The notes beneath the pieces are model-generated. The model did no database searches and was not told where the DNA came from. It was given only the letters and a program-made list of their open reading frames with translations. A stretch of 9,195 bases of DNA from Desulfovibrio sp. (lineage in GTDB: Bacteria; Desulfobacterota; Desulfovibrionia; Desulfovibrionales; Desulfovibrionaceae): positions 1 to 9,195 of the forward strand of contig JAIRTI010000256.1 of the NCBI GenBank assembly GCA_031255035.1, in the 5' to 3' direction. A program made the translations under genes and the position numbers. Shown in pieces: positions 1 through 7,771 of this stretch. Positions within the stretch are counted from its first letter, which is position 1; the number at the start of each line of letters is the position of its first letter.

Positions 1-1
1 C

Positions 2-118
2 GACGTCATGATGTCGCGGGTCCGCCGCCTGGAACGCCTTTTCCTGCCCGACGACTTCCGGGAGGAGACGGACCTTGCCGACTCTCCGTACATTGATAGT
101 CTGCTGAAACGAGTATAA
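2..118 (+). CDS. C-terminal end of an unidentified protein (5' truncated)
   Basis: An open frame enters the window from the left and ends at TAA 116-118, giving 38 residues that finish ...PYIDSLLKRV. About 28 of the 38 third codon positions are G or C, as expected for coding sequence in this genome. A hairpin with a T-run follows about 65 nt downstream, which fits the end of a transcription unit. The fragment is charged (RVRRLERLF, DDFREE) with no membrane segment and no motif I recognise, so no function is assigned. It converges on the PEP-synthase-like gene. The main doubt is that 38 codons is a short sample. Confidence 0.55.
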   Translation, partial: DVMMSRVRRLERLFLPDDFREETDLADSPYIDSLLKRV

Positions 119-181
119 AGTTTTGGCCCTGGCGGGTGCGGGCAGAGCCCGCATGCGATCAAAATTGGCTTCGACAACAAA

Positions 182-225
182 ATACAAAAATCCCGGCGAA
201 CATACGCTTGCCGGGATTTTTGTAT
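182..225. terminator. Bidirectional intrinsic terminator between convergent genes
   Basis: The arm 182-197 (ATACAAAAATCCCGGC) is perfectly complementary to 210-225, giving a 16-bp stem with a 12-nt loop. The GC core CCCGGC/GCCGGG is flanked by A5 on one side and T5 on the other, so each strand reads as a GC stem followed by a U-run. It lies 18 nt beyond the TGA of the minus-strand gene and about 65 nt beyond the TAA of the plus-strand fragment, so it can serve both. A smaller hairpin at 137-153 (TGCGGGC, 3-nt loop, GCCCGCA) has no T-run and is probably not a terminator by itself. Confidence 0.88.
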
Positions 226-243
226 GGGTTGGATGCCTTTGAA

Positions 244-3200
244 TCACCAGGACTTTTTACGTTGCTCTTCCAGGGCTTTTGCCTGCTCATCGAAGTTTTT
301 GAAGCCGGCCTGATGCAGGGCGTCTTCCACCAGCGAGTCCCAGTCCCAGTTGGCGTAAATCACTGGCTTATGGAAGGTGCGCCGGAAATTTTCCAGCTCG
401 CCCCGGTAAAAACGTTCTTTGGGCGTATCAATGCTTTCGCGCAAGTGTTCGTGCAGGCGTGAAAGCTCGCCTTCGTACCAGTCTTCAAGATCGGCGGGCT
501 GGTTGTATTTTTTCAGGATATGGCCGTAGCCGTTGGTTTCCATAAGTTTGCACAGGGCCGCGTGGTGCTGGCCGAGCAGCCACTTGCCGAGCCCCGAGGT
601 CGGGATATTTTCCGACTCGATCTCGGCCATGTCAAACTTGGTTTGATAGTAGGTATCCGGCACCACAGAGGCGGAAACGATGCCGGCGATGCCCACAAGC
701 CCGCGCAGGATCACGCTGTTGGACACGCCCTGTCCGCAGAAGCCGACCTTCTTGCCGTATTTCTGGCCCGAGAAGATGGTGACCAGAATGGCCCAGATGA
801 CGGCCGGATCTTCCTCGTCGTAGATATGGGAAAGGCTGGCGTTGTCGCGGTCGGTGGCGAGCACCATCTGCGTCATGTCGTTGGAGCCGATGGAAAAACC
901 GTCGAATTCCTCCAGGAATTGCTTGGCGATAATGGCGTTGCTGGGGATTTCGGACATCTGGATCACCTTCAGCCCGTCATCGCCGCTTTTCATCTTGTGT
1001 ACCTGGTCAAGATAGCGTTTCATGCTGCGGGCCTCTTCAATGGTGCGCACGAAGGGCAGCATGATTTGGAGGTTGTGCCCGCCGTACACGCCTCTGGCCA
1101 GCTTGAAGGCTTCAAGCTCCCAGTCGTGCAGGTTGCGCGAAATGCCCCGCCAGCCGAGCATGGGGTTGTCTTCCACCTGCTCGAACAACAGGCCGCCCAC
1201 AAGGTTTCTGTACTCGTTGGACTTGAAATCCGTTGTCCGGTAGATGATATCCTTGCCGTAAAAAGCCATGGCGAACAGCGCCAGGCCCTGGGCCAGAGTC
1301 TGCACATAGTGTTCGCGCCCGGAGCGGTAGCCCCGCGCCCGGATGACTTCGCGGATGGTCTCGGGAATGTTCTGCACGGCCTCTATTTGCGAAATCATGC
1401 CCGTGCGGTGCCCCACGTCTTCGCGCATGGTGCGGATGTCATCAAGCGTTTCCTGCACCATGGGAATGGTGGCGGCGCGCTCGGCCATTTTGCTGACGTA
1501 GCTGTCGATTTCACCACGGCGGCGCACGGTTTCAGGCTCCGTGCCGGTCAGAAGGGCCAGTTCGTCGTCAAAGCCCATGACGTGGCGGATGTGCTCGCCA
1601 AGGTCCGTGGTGGTCTTAAGCAGGTCCAGCCGCCTGGAAGCGATGTCCATGTACTCGTCAAGCTTGCGCTCAAGCTCGCGGGACTGGCGCCTGAGGGCCA
1701 GAGTATCCTCTTCGGAACCGGCGCCGGCTTGCGCGGCCAGGGCGTCAATTTCTTCCGCCAGGCCGGTGATGTGGCCGACATACTCGCGCAGGCGCAAGTT
1801 CATGAAGATCAGCCCCGCGTTCAACTGACGGCGCAAGGTTTTCGTCAAACGCTCATCCAACACTTTAAGATAGCGCTGGATGACGCCGTCAAGCTCACCG
1901 CTGTCATAGGCTTCGAGCGCGAGGGGGTGGACGCCGATGTTCCCCAGCATGAACTCGGCCCGCAACAGGCCGATTTCAAAGTCCTCAATCCGCCGCAAGC
2001 GGGAAAGGAACATGGCCTGACCCACGTCGGCCAGAATCAGGCCGATTTTGGTCTTGGTCGGGGGAATCTTTGAAAGATCCATCTCGCCGCCCACGTCGCG
2101 CAACGGTAAAAGGCCGCGATAGACGGCGCCGATGGTGCCGTCTACGGTTACCTCCATGCCGTCAAGGGCGCGCAACGCTTCGACGCGCTGGATGCCGATA
2201 ACCGCCGGAATGCCCAGTTCGCGGGAGGTGATGGCGGCATGGGAGGTATCGCCGCCCACATCCGCCAGAATGGCCGAAGCCACGCGCATGCCGGGGACCA
2301 TGTCCGGGTCGGTCCGCTCGGCCGCGAGCACGTCGCCCTTGCTGATCTTGTTGAGTTCCAGCGCCGAACGCAGGAACTTGACCGTACCCTGCCCGGCACC
2401 GCGTGAGGCGCCGTTGCCTTCAAGCAAAACCTCGGCATTGGCCGCCGCGCCGGCGTGTACTTCCTTGCGGCGCATGAAAATAACGTCCGGGTGCAGTTCA
2501 AACTCTTCGTTCCACCGGGTTTCGGGGCGGGCCTGCACGAACCACAACTCGTCAGCGGCGTCGATGCAGAACTCCGAATCCATGATGATGTCGCCGTAAG
2601 CGCGGCTGATGGCGCGCACGCCTTTGGCCACGGACTCGGCATGGGCGATGGAAAGGGCCCAGCGGCTGGCCTCGTGTTCGGGCACTTTTACTTTTTTGGT
2701 GCCGCCCCCTTCGTCGTAGACGATCTTGATGTCCTTGCAGCCCATCTGCCGGATGACGACTTCGCGGCCGTCATCACGGGTGAAGACGTAATATTTGTCC
2801 GGCGTGACCATGCCGCCGACAACCGCTTCGCCCAGGCCATAGCTGGCGTCGATGGAGACCAGGTCGTTGCGGACGGTGCCCCGGCAGCCCGTGGCGGTAT
2901 CGGCCGCAAAGGCCGTGCCGGCAATAACGGGGTTGATCATGCGCATGAGGCACACGGAAAGCGAGGTGTGCTCAATGGCCCATTCCTTTTTCGCCTGTTC
3001 GGCGATGCTCTCGTCGCCGGATTCCTCGGCCAGGGTGATGGCGTCCAGAATGGCCTCGCGCCGGTAAGTCATGGAGCGCAGGTTATAGGCCGAGGCGCAA
3101 TCCCAGTGGTAAGCAAGAACCGCCTGCTCCGGACCGACAACATTCAAGTAGGTGTCCTGCAAACCGGCAAAGGCTTTTTTGCGGGAATCCTCACCGGCCG

Positions 3201-3825
3201 CCGAAGAACGCACGGCAACGGGCACATCCTCGCCGCCGGCCTCTTGGCAGATGGCCTCGTAGCCTTGGCGCACCTCTTCGGCCACGGAAAGGGGCAGGGG
3301 CACGGAAAGAATGGCCGCCTGCACCAGGGCCGAGCGCCGCCGCAACTGGTCAATGCCTTCGGGAGACGTGGCAAAGCCCTCGACGACATTATTGATGAAG
3401 GTCCGCAACTTGACCTGCCCCTGCTCGCCGCCTTTTTTTTCAGACTCGGCCCGGACGGCCTTGCCCAGGTTGCGCACGAATTTTTGCAGGAACTCGGGGT
3501 CGCCGCTGATTTCAGGATCTTCCCAATCGATACGCTTGTACTCGCGATCAACGACGGTGCGCGTCAACTGCGCGTTGATCCTGGTTTCATCAAGCAGTTG
3601 ATGAAAGGCCAGAGACGACACGGCTCTGAACTGCGGGGCTTTTATGCCCTGAACCTGGCTGATGATGGCGGTATTATAGTTTTTTCCGCCGACAATCAGT
3701 TCGGCTTCCTCGCCGATGGCGACAATGTCTGCGCCGGTGAGGATGATTTTCTGTCTGATGTCGGTCAGGTCACCCTGCTCCTTGTCGGAACGAGATTTCG
3801 ATTTTTCCTGCGCGGGCTTGGCCAT
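244..3825 (-). CDS. ppsA: PEP synthase-like protein (pyruvate, water dikinase family), enlarged form
   Basis: This is a cytoplasmic phosphotransferase of the PEP-synthase/PPDK family, 1193 aa. By homology it converts pyruvate + ATP + H2O to PEP + AMP + Pi. Numbering starts at the ATG at 3825. The order is: GGKN (46-49) and the ATP-grasp pyruvate/nucleotide-binding domain with VAVRSSAAGED (203-213), YGLGEAV and VQARPET (430-436); the swivelling phosphohistidine domain with GGDTSHAAI (His529; Thr527 matches the Thr that PpsR-type regulators phosphorylate); and the PEP-binding barrel with SNEYRNLVGG (869-878), NPMLGWRG, GSNDMTQ and GFCGQG (catalytic-type Cys1030). All key residues are present. 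E. coli PpsA has 792 residues. The excess lies in about 70 residues before the RSS motif, a Leu/Glu/Arg-rich insert around 645-832, and a tail from about 1069. An ATG six codons upstream (3843) lacks a ribosome site, whereas the 3825 ATG has AAGGAG 6 nt away. PEP synthase activity is inferred; the extra parts could change its role. Confidence 0.88.
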   Translation of the reverse strand: MAKPAQEKSKSRSDKEQGDLTDIRQKIILTGADIVAIGEEAELIVGGKNYNTAIISQVQGIKAPQFRAVSSLAFHQLLDETRINAQLTRTVVDREYKRIDWEDPEISGDPEFLQKFVRNLGKAVRAESEKKGGEQGQVKLRTFINNVVEGFATSPEGIDQLRRRSALVQAAILSVPLPLSVAEEVRQGYEAICQEAGGEDVPVAVRSSAAGEDSRKKAFAGLQDTYLNVVGPEQAVLAYHWDCASAYNLRSMTYRREAILDAITLAEESGDESIAEQAKKEWAIEHTSLSVCLMRMINPVIAGTAFAADTATGCRGTVRNDLVSIDASYGLGEAVVGGMVTPDKYYVFTRDDGREVVIRQMGCKDIKIVYDEGGGTKKVKVPEHEASRWALSIAHAESVAKGVRAISRAYGDIIMDSEFCIDAADELWFVQARPETRWNEEFELHPDVIFMRRKEVHAGAAANAEVLLEGNGASRGAGQGTVKFLRSALELNKISKGDVLAAERTDPDMVPGMRVASAILADVGGDTSHAAITSRELGIPAVIGIQRVEALRALDGMEVTVDGTIGAVYRGLLPLRDVGGEMDLSKIPPTKTKIGLILADVGQAMFLSRLRRIEDFEIGLLRAEFMLGNIGVHPLALEAYDSGELDGVIQRYLKVLDERLTKTLRRQLNAGLIFMNLRLREYVGHITGLAEEIDALAAQAGAGSEEDTLALRRQSRELERKLDEYMDIASRRLDLLKTTTDLGEHIRHVMGFDDELALLTGTEPETVRRRGEIDSYVSKMAERAATIPMVQETLDDIRTMREDVGHRTGMISQIEAVQNIPETIREVIRARGYRSGREHYVQTLAQGLALFAMAFYGKDIIYRTTDFKSNEYRNLVGGLLFEQVEDNPMLGWRGISRNLHDWELEAFKLARGVYGGHNLQIMLPFVRTIEEARSMKRYLDQVHKMKSGDDGLKVIQMSEIPSNAIIAKQFLEEFDGFSIGSNDMTQMVLATDRDNASLSHIYDEEDPAVIWAILVTIFSGQKYGKKVGFCGQGVSNSVILRGLVGIAGIVSASVVPDTYYQTKFDMAEIESENIPTSGLGKWLLGQHHAALCKLMETNGYGHILKKYNQPADLEDWYEGELSRLHEHLRESIDTPKERFYRGELENFRRTFHKPVIYANWDWDSLVEDALHQAGFKNFDEQAKALEEQRKKSW

Positions 3826-3831
3826 GAAGGT

Positions 3832-3837
3832 CTCCTT
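3832..3837 (-). promoter_or_regulatory. Ribosome binding site that sets the start of the PEP synthase-like gene
   Basis: AAGGAG on the minus strand lies 6 nt before the ATG at 3823-3825. The in-frame ATG at 3841-3843 is preceded by a pyrimidine-rich stretch with no purine-rich match, so the shorter 1193-aa product is preferred. Confidence 0.8.
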
Positions 3838-3895
3838 GCTCATAAACAGACGAAAGAGGCGGTTCAGGTAAAAAGCGGCTCAACGAACAAAGGTG

Positions 3896-3924
3896 ATTAT
3901 AAAACGTGTCCGTTTACACGTCAA
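3896..3924 (-). promoter_or_regulatory. Sigma70-type promoter of the PEP synthase-like gene
   Basis: On the minus strand, TTGACG (3919-3924) is followed by 17 nt and then TATAAT (3896-3901). This is a perfect -10, a 5/6 -35 and ideal spacing. Transcription would start near 3889, leaving a leader of about 63 nt before the ATG at 3825. The gene can therefore be transcribed independently of the carboxylase upstream, although I see no terminator between the two and read-through is likely as well. Confidence 0.8.
3904..3921. promoter_or_regulatory. Palindrome inside the promoter spacer, candidate operator
   Basis: ACGTGT, six bases, ACACGT forms a perfect inverted repeat spanning the -35 to -10 spacer and overlapping the -35 box. 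A protein bound here would block RNA polymerase, so a repressor site is the simplest reading. The N6 spacing is like that of CRP/FNR-family sites, but the half-sites (CGTGT rather than TGTGA) match only partly. The regulator is unknown. Confidence 0.4.
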
Positions 3925-3944
3925 TAAAAGGCTGTTTGGAACTT

Positions 3945-3975
3945 AGCAATTCTCATTATGAGCTTTTTTGCGGCC
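3945..3975 (-). repeat. 31-nt repeated element, copy 1, upstream of the PEP synthase-like promoter
   Basis: Plus-strand sequence begins AGCAATTCTCATTATGAGC, followed by T6 and GCGGCC. It matches 9007-9037 at 30 of 31 positions (T3964 here, C9026 there). It contains the near-palindrome CTCAT-T-ATGAG centred on 3957, about 68 nt upstream of the predicted transcription start, and an A/T-tract beyond it. It fills the space between the carboxylase stop codon (ends 3978) and the promoter. It may be a regulator site or a member of a dispersed repeat family. Confidence 0.7.
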
Positions 3976-3977
3976 GG

Positions 3978-6900
3978 TCAACGTTTTTTCCCGCAATGCG
4001 GGCAGTACAGGCAGCCGTCCGCCGGCAGCGGTTTCGCGCATTTGGGGTTGGCGCAGCGCAAAGGCACGGGGCCAAGCTCGACAATCAGCTCTCCTTCGCG
4101 AACCGGGAGCATTTTTTTGCTTTCCCGGTAATCGGCGGTCTTGAGCACGCGGGTTACAACGGCATCCATGGGCGCCACCACCGCTTTTTCCTGCTTCATG
4201 ATGGAAATGTTGAACAGTTCCTCGCCTTTTTTCACGATGTCGCCGGGGTGGACGTACATAACCCACAGGTCGCCGTTGCTGGGCGCCCCGATATGATATT
4301 CATTGGCCGGGTCGGCCATGACGCCGGTTTTCGCGGAACTGATGTCGGGTTTGGCCACCTGGACCTCGGAACTCATAATCTCCGAGTCAAGCACATAGCG
4401 GACGACGGAAACGCCGCTGGCGTCCGTGTGCTGAATGCGGATCAAGGCCAGATGGTGGGGTTTGCCGTGGCTGTCGTTGAAATGGATGTCTTCCCCGACG
4501 TTCATGCCCTCAAACCATATGGCAAGGGGCAGGTTGTTGGGGTTGCCGTATTTATGCCGGAACTCGATGGTTTTTATGGCGTCGCCGGGATGGTTCAGGT
4601 ACATCAGCAGCTCTTCCTCGCTGGGCTGCCTGTGCAGGGCCGTGGCCAGAGCCGCGCGCTCCGCGTCAATGTCCATGTCCGGGAGCGACTCCAGAGGAGA
4701 CTTCTCGCTGCGTTGCGACAGGGCTTTTTTCCAGTCCTGCCCGAAGGCGCTCCGATACACCCAATCCGGCGGAAAGCCCTGGGGCAGCTTGCCGAACCTG
4801 CCGAGCAGCAAATCCCGGAACGCGTCATTGCAGTCCTGATAAAGCGCAAGCCGCGCCTCCTTCATTTCCGGGGTCAGCTCGTCTTCGCTTTGGCGGGTGA
4901 TGTTATCCAGAATTTCAAGAAGGTACTGAACCTCATGTTCGCCGCCGCGCTTGTGGGCGGCCGTCACCGCCAGAAAGGCCGTGTTCCAGGTTATCTGCGA
5001 GCCAGGCGTGACGTCGTGATAGAGCACGATTTGCCTGGCACCCGCCAGAAAGCGAAGCATGTACGGCAAGAGCTGGATATAGCCCTGCTTCAGCGCCCCT
5101 TCCTGAGAGGACGAGGTCGCGCCTCCGGGCATGCCGTGGCTGACCACGTCATAGTCGATCCCCTGAAAATACGGGGCGGTATAGCGATCGTAATAGGGCA
5201 TCACCTGCTTGAGCACAAAATTGCCGTCGCGGATCAGGCGTTTGTTGAGGTTTGTCTTCAGGCCCAGTTCGTCTTCCAGATAGGCTGCGGTGGAAAGCGC
5301 CTCGCCCTGGCCGTACCAGCGCATGCCCGCCCCGAGAGAGACGTCCAGGATGTGCGCCCCGGCTTTGGCCGCCTCGCCCACTGCCGGCACAAAAAGGCCG
5401 TCGGTGTAATGGCGGTGGTAATGCAGCGCCAGGTCCGGCCATTTTTTCCGCAGAGCGCTCACAAGTTCGCGCATCATGCCGGGCGGACAATTGCCGGCCA
5501 TGTCTTTCAGCCCGAGAATGATCAGACGGCCGGCATCTTTCTGGCCGACACCCAGGATTTTGCCCGTCTGCCGGATGATATCGCCGGCCACGCCAAGATA
5601 GTGATCCACCGTAAAACCACGGCCAGGGGTCAGAGATATGGCCGGCTCGAACACGACATCCCCGGTGTTCAGGGCGACCTCGGCAAAGGGACGCATATTC
5701 TCGATATGGTTGAGAAAATCAAAACAGCGGATAACGTGGTAATCTTCGCAAATTTTTTCCGCCGTGATCCGCATCAGGTTCTTGGGCTGGGGTTTGTAGC
5801 CGAGCACGTTGGTCGAGCGGATCAGTATCTGTTTCATGGTCTTGGGCGCGACCCGGTTCAGCTCCTTGGCCTCATAAAAAGGCGAGGTCATGTTCGCCAT
5901 CATGTTCACGTGAAAGTGCGCGCCGCCGCCGGTTTCCAGTGAAAAAAAGCCGCAATTGTCAAGGTAGGGAAGGACAAGGAGGTCTTCAGCCAGACGAAAA
6001 CGGTTGCCGCTGTTGGACTGGGTGTTGTCGCGGCAGGTGGTGTCGCAGAAATGCACGTAGCCGGACTCGCGGATGAAGGCGAGCAAGGCTTTCTTGTCCT
6101 TGCGCGGATAGGGCGAGGGCATACGCAGGGTCGTCGGCGAAATTTCCGGCAAAACCATCTCGTAGCGCGGCAGGCGCGGAGTTTCGCGGGTGCGGTATTC
6201 GCCGAGCTGAACAAAAGGATTGTATCCCCTGGCGGAAATCTCGGCCACAAGACGGGCGTTGCGTTCGGCTTCGGCGGCCAGGTCGGTATAATCCATGAGT
6301 TCCGGGGTGGCGGCGATAAAACGCGTGTCGCAATCGCCCCGGCGAAAAGTCGGGTTGGCGATGACCTGACGGAAAAAGGGAATGGTGGTTTTCAGGCCGC
6401 CCACGATATACTCGCCCAGGGCCCGTTCCATAATGCCGAGCACCTTCATCCAGTCCTGCCCGTAAGCGATAAGCAGGGAACCGGCGGAATCGTAGTTCGA
6501 GGGAAACTCATAGCCCGCGCTCATGTTGGAGTCCAGGCGCACGCCCGGCCCGCCCGGCGACACGTAACGGGTGATCAGGCCCGAGTTCGGGGCGAAGTCC
6601 TTTTGCGGATCCTCACAGTTGATACGTACCTGCATGGCAACATGCATGGGCTTCAGGGTTTCCTCGCTGAAGCGGAGTTTCGCGCCGAAGGCCACGGCGA
6701 TCTGCTCTTCGACCAGGTCGATGCCGTACCGGCACTCGGTTATGCCGTGCTCCACCTGAAGCCTGGTGTTGACCTCGATAAGATAGGGTTCGCCCTCCTC
6801 CGTCACCAGGAATTCCACGGTACACAGGGAATAATAGCCGACCGCGCTGACCAGGGCCACGGCGTGGCCTTTCAGGCTCGCGCGCAGTTCCTCGGTGAGC

Positions 6901-7676
6901 ATGGGCCACGGCGACGGCGTGATTTCAATGAGCTTCTGGTTATTGCGCTGGATGCTGCAATCCCGCTCGTCAAAAGCAAAAATGTTGCCGTATTTGTCGG
7001 CGATGACCTGGATTTCGATGTGGCGGACCCTGGTCAGAAACTTTTCCACGTAGATCCGCGGGTTGCCGAACGAGGCCTGAGCCATGGTGGAGGCTTTGAA
7101 AAAGGCGTCCTCAAGGTCCGCTTCGTTGTGCACTTCAAAAATGCCGCGTCCGCCGCCGCCGCCTTCGGCCTTGAGCATTATGGGGAAGCCTATACTTTTC
7201 GCCACCTTGCGGGCATTGGGCACATCCACAGCACCTTCGGAGCCTGGCACCACGGGAATGCCGAGCTTTTGGGCCAGAGCGCGCACTTGCACCTTGTTTC
7301 CCAAAAGGTTCATGGATTCGGCGGTGGAGCCTATAAACGTCAAGCCCGCTTCGGTACAGATACGCGGAAAGCTTTCGTCCTCGGAGGCGAAGCCCCAACC
7401 GGGGTGGATGGCGACGATATCCCGCCGCTTGGCGAGCTGCACGATGCGGCCGACATCAAGATAGCCTCTGGGGTCCGGGCCAAGCAGCAGAAGCTCCTGG
7501 GCGGATGATGCGGCGGGCGCGGTTTTGTCGATGTCCGTGGCGGTCATGACGGGTTTGGCGTCAAAGCGCTCCCGGATGGAACGGCAGATGCGCCGGCCGG
7601 AGATGCCCCGGTTAGCCACCAGAATGGCTTTTCCCTTGAGATCCTCCACCACACTTTCAAATGTCTTGATACCCAT
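3978..7676 (-). CDS. pyc: Pyruvate carboxylase, single-chain, divergent, with C-terminal zinc-ribbon-like tail
   Basis: Biotin-dependent cytoplasmic enzyme (1232 aa) carboxylating pyruvate to oxaloacetate with ATP and bicarbonate. Order: biotin carboxylase N-domain (VANRGISGRR, 20-29), ATP-grasp with Gly loop EGGGGGRGI (171-179), CSIQRNNQK and EVNTRLQVEHGITE (from 301); carboxyltransferase with CDTTCRDNTQS (544-554), IRSTN (Arg620), LKDMAG (Lys724, the carboxylated lysine), HYHRH (metal ligands His754/His756) and MPGGATSS (849-856); biotinyl domain with IMKQE (Lys1161); then a tail with Cys1208, 1213, 1222, 1225 and 1228. Several motifs deviate from the usual forms: RRHQK is RNNQK, EVNPR is EVNTR, DAHQS is DNTQS, MPGGQYTN is MPGGATSS and MKM is MKQ. 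The start is the ATG at 7676, preceded by CGGAG 7 nt away, and matches the usual family N-terminus (MGIKTF...LKGKAILVANRG). An open frame extends upstream to 7811 but overlaps the ligase gene and lacks a ribosome site. The gap to the ligase is 95 nt, so co-transcription is likely; only weak promoter-like boxes (TGCAAA, 17 nt, TTATAT) lie in it. Confidence 0.93.
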   Translation of the reverse strand: MGIKTFESVVEDLKGKAILVANRGISGRRICRSIRERFDAKPVMTATDIDKTAPAASSAQELLLLGPDPRGYLDVGRIVQLAKRRDIVAIHPGWGFASEDESFPRICTEAGLTFIGSTAESMNLLGNKVQVRALAQKLGIPVVPGSEGAVDVPNARKVAKSIGFPIMLKAEGGGGGRGIFEVHNEADLEDAFFKASTMAQASFGNPRIYVEKFLTRVRHIEIQVIADKYGNIFAFDERDCSIQRNNQKLIEITPSPWPMLTEELRASLKGHAVALVSAVGYYSLCTVEFLVTEEGEPYLIEVNTRLQVEHGITECRYGIDLVEEQIAVAFGAKLRFSEETLKPMHVAMQVRINCEDPQKDFAPNSGLITRYVSPGGPGVRLDSNMSAGYEFPSNYDSAGSLLIAYGQDWMKVLGIMERALGEYIVGGLKTTIPFFRQVIANPTFRRGDCDTRFIAATPELMDYTDLAAEAERNARLVAEISARGYNPFVQLGEYRTRETPRLPRYEMVLPEISPTTLRMPSPYPRKDKKALLAFIRESGYVHFCDTTCRDNTQSNSGNRFRLAEDLLVLPYLDNCGFFSLETGGGAHFHVNMMANMTSPFYEAKELNRVAPKTMKQILIRSTNVLGYKPQPKNLMRITAEKICEDYHVIRCFDFLNHIENMRPFAEVALNTGDVVFEPAISLTPGRGFTVDHYLGVAGDIIRQTGKILGVGQKDAGRLIILGLKDMAGNCPPGMMRELVSALRKKWPDLALHYHRHYTDGLFVPAVGEAAKAGAHILDVSLGAGMRWYGQGEALSTAAYLEDELGLKTNLNKRLIRDGNFVLKQVMPYYDRYTAPYFQGIDYDVVSHGMPGGATSSSQEGALKQGYIQLLPYMLRFLAGARQIVLYHDVTPGSQITWNTAFLAVTAAHKRGGEHEVQYLLEILDNITRQSEDELTPEMKEARLALYQDCNDAFRDLLLGRFGKLPQGFPPDWVYRSAFGQDWKKALSQRSEKSPLESLPDMDIDAERAALATALHRQPSEEELLMYLNHPGDAIKTIEFRHKYGNPNNLPLAIWFEGMNVGEDIHFNDSHGKPHHLALIRIQHTDASGVSVVRYVLDSEIMSSEVQVAKPDISSAKTGVMADPANEYHIGAPSNGDLWVMYVHPGDIVKKGEELFNISIMKQEKAVVAPMDAVVTRVLKTADYRESKKMLPVREGELIVELGPVPLRCANPKCAKPLPADGCLYCPHCGKKR

Positions 7677-7683
7677 CAAACTG

Positions 7684-7688
7684 CTCCG
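7684..7688 (-). promoter_or_regulatory. Ribosome binding site setting the pyruvate carboxylase start
   Basis: CGGAG on the minus strand lies 7 nt before the ATG at 7674-7676. The in-frame ATGs at 7691 and 7811 have no comparable site, and starting at 7811 would overlap the end of the ligase gene by 40 nt. Confidence 0.65.
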
Positions 7689-7771
7689 CATCAACTGTTC
7701 GTGATATAATTCGGCTTCATGCCGCCTTTGCAGGCCGCCGCGGCCTCCGCCCAGCCGCAGCCTTGGCGCTT

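Noticed and set aside
3952..3969. Possible terminator: CTCATTATGAG followed by T6 on the plus strand
   Set aside because: The stem can form at most four base pairs around a 3-nt loop, too weak for termination, and no plus-strand gene ends here.
520..5942. Long open frames on the plus strand (520-2073, 2455-3927, 3906-5942) opposite the PEP synthase-like and carboxylase genes
   Set aside because: They lie antisense to genes with clear domain motifs, have Gly/His/Ala-rich compositions typical of reverse-complement shadows, show no recognisable motif, and are explained by the GC-rich third positions of the real genes.
6051..7508. 485-codon plus-strand open frame opposite the biotin carboxylase domain
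   Set aside because: It is fully antisense to the conserved ATP-grasp region and has no motif or ribosome site that I can support.
7732..7746. Small hairpin AGGCCG-CCG-CGGCCT between ligase and carboxylase
   Set aside because: Only 6 bp with no T-run; in sequence this GC-rich such stems are expected by chance, so a terminator or attenuator is not supported.
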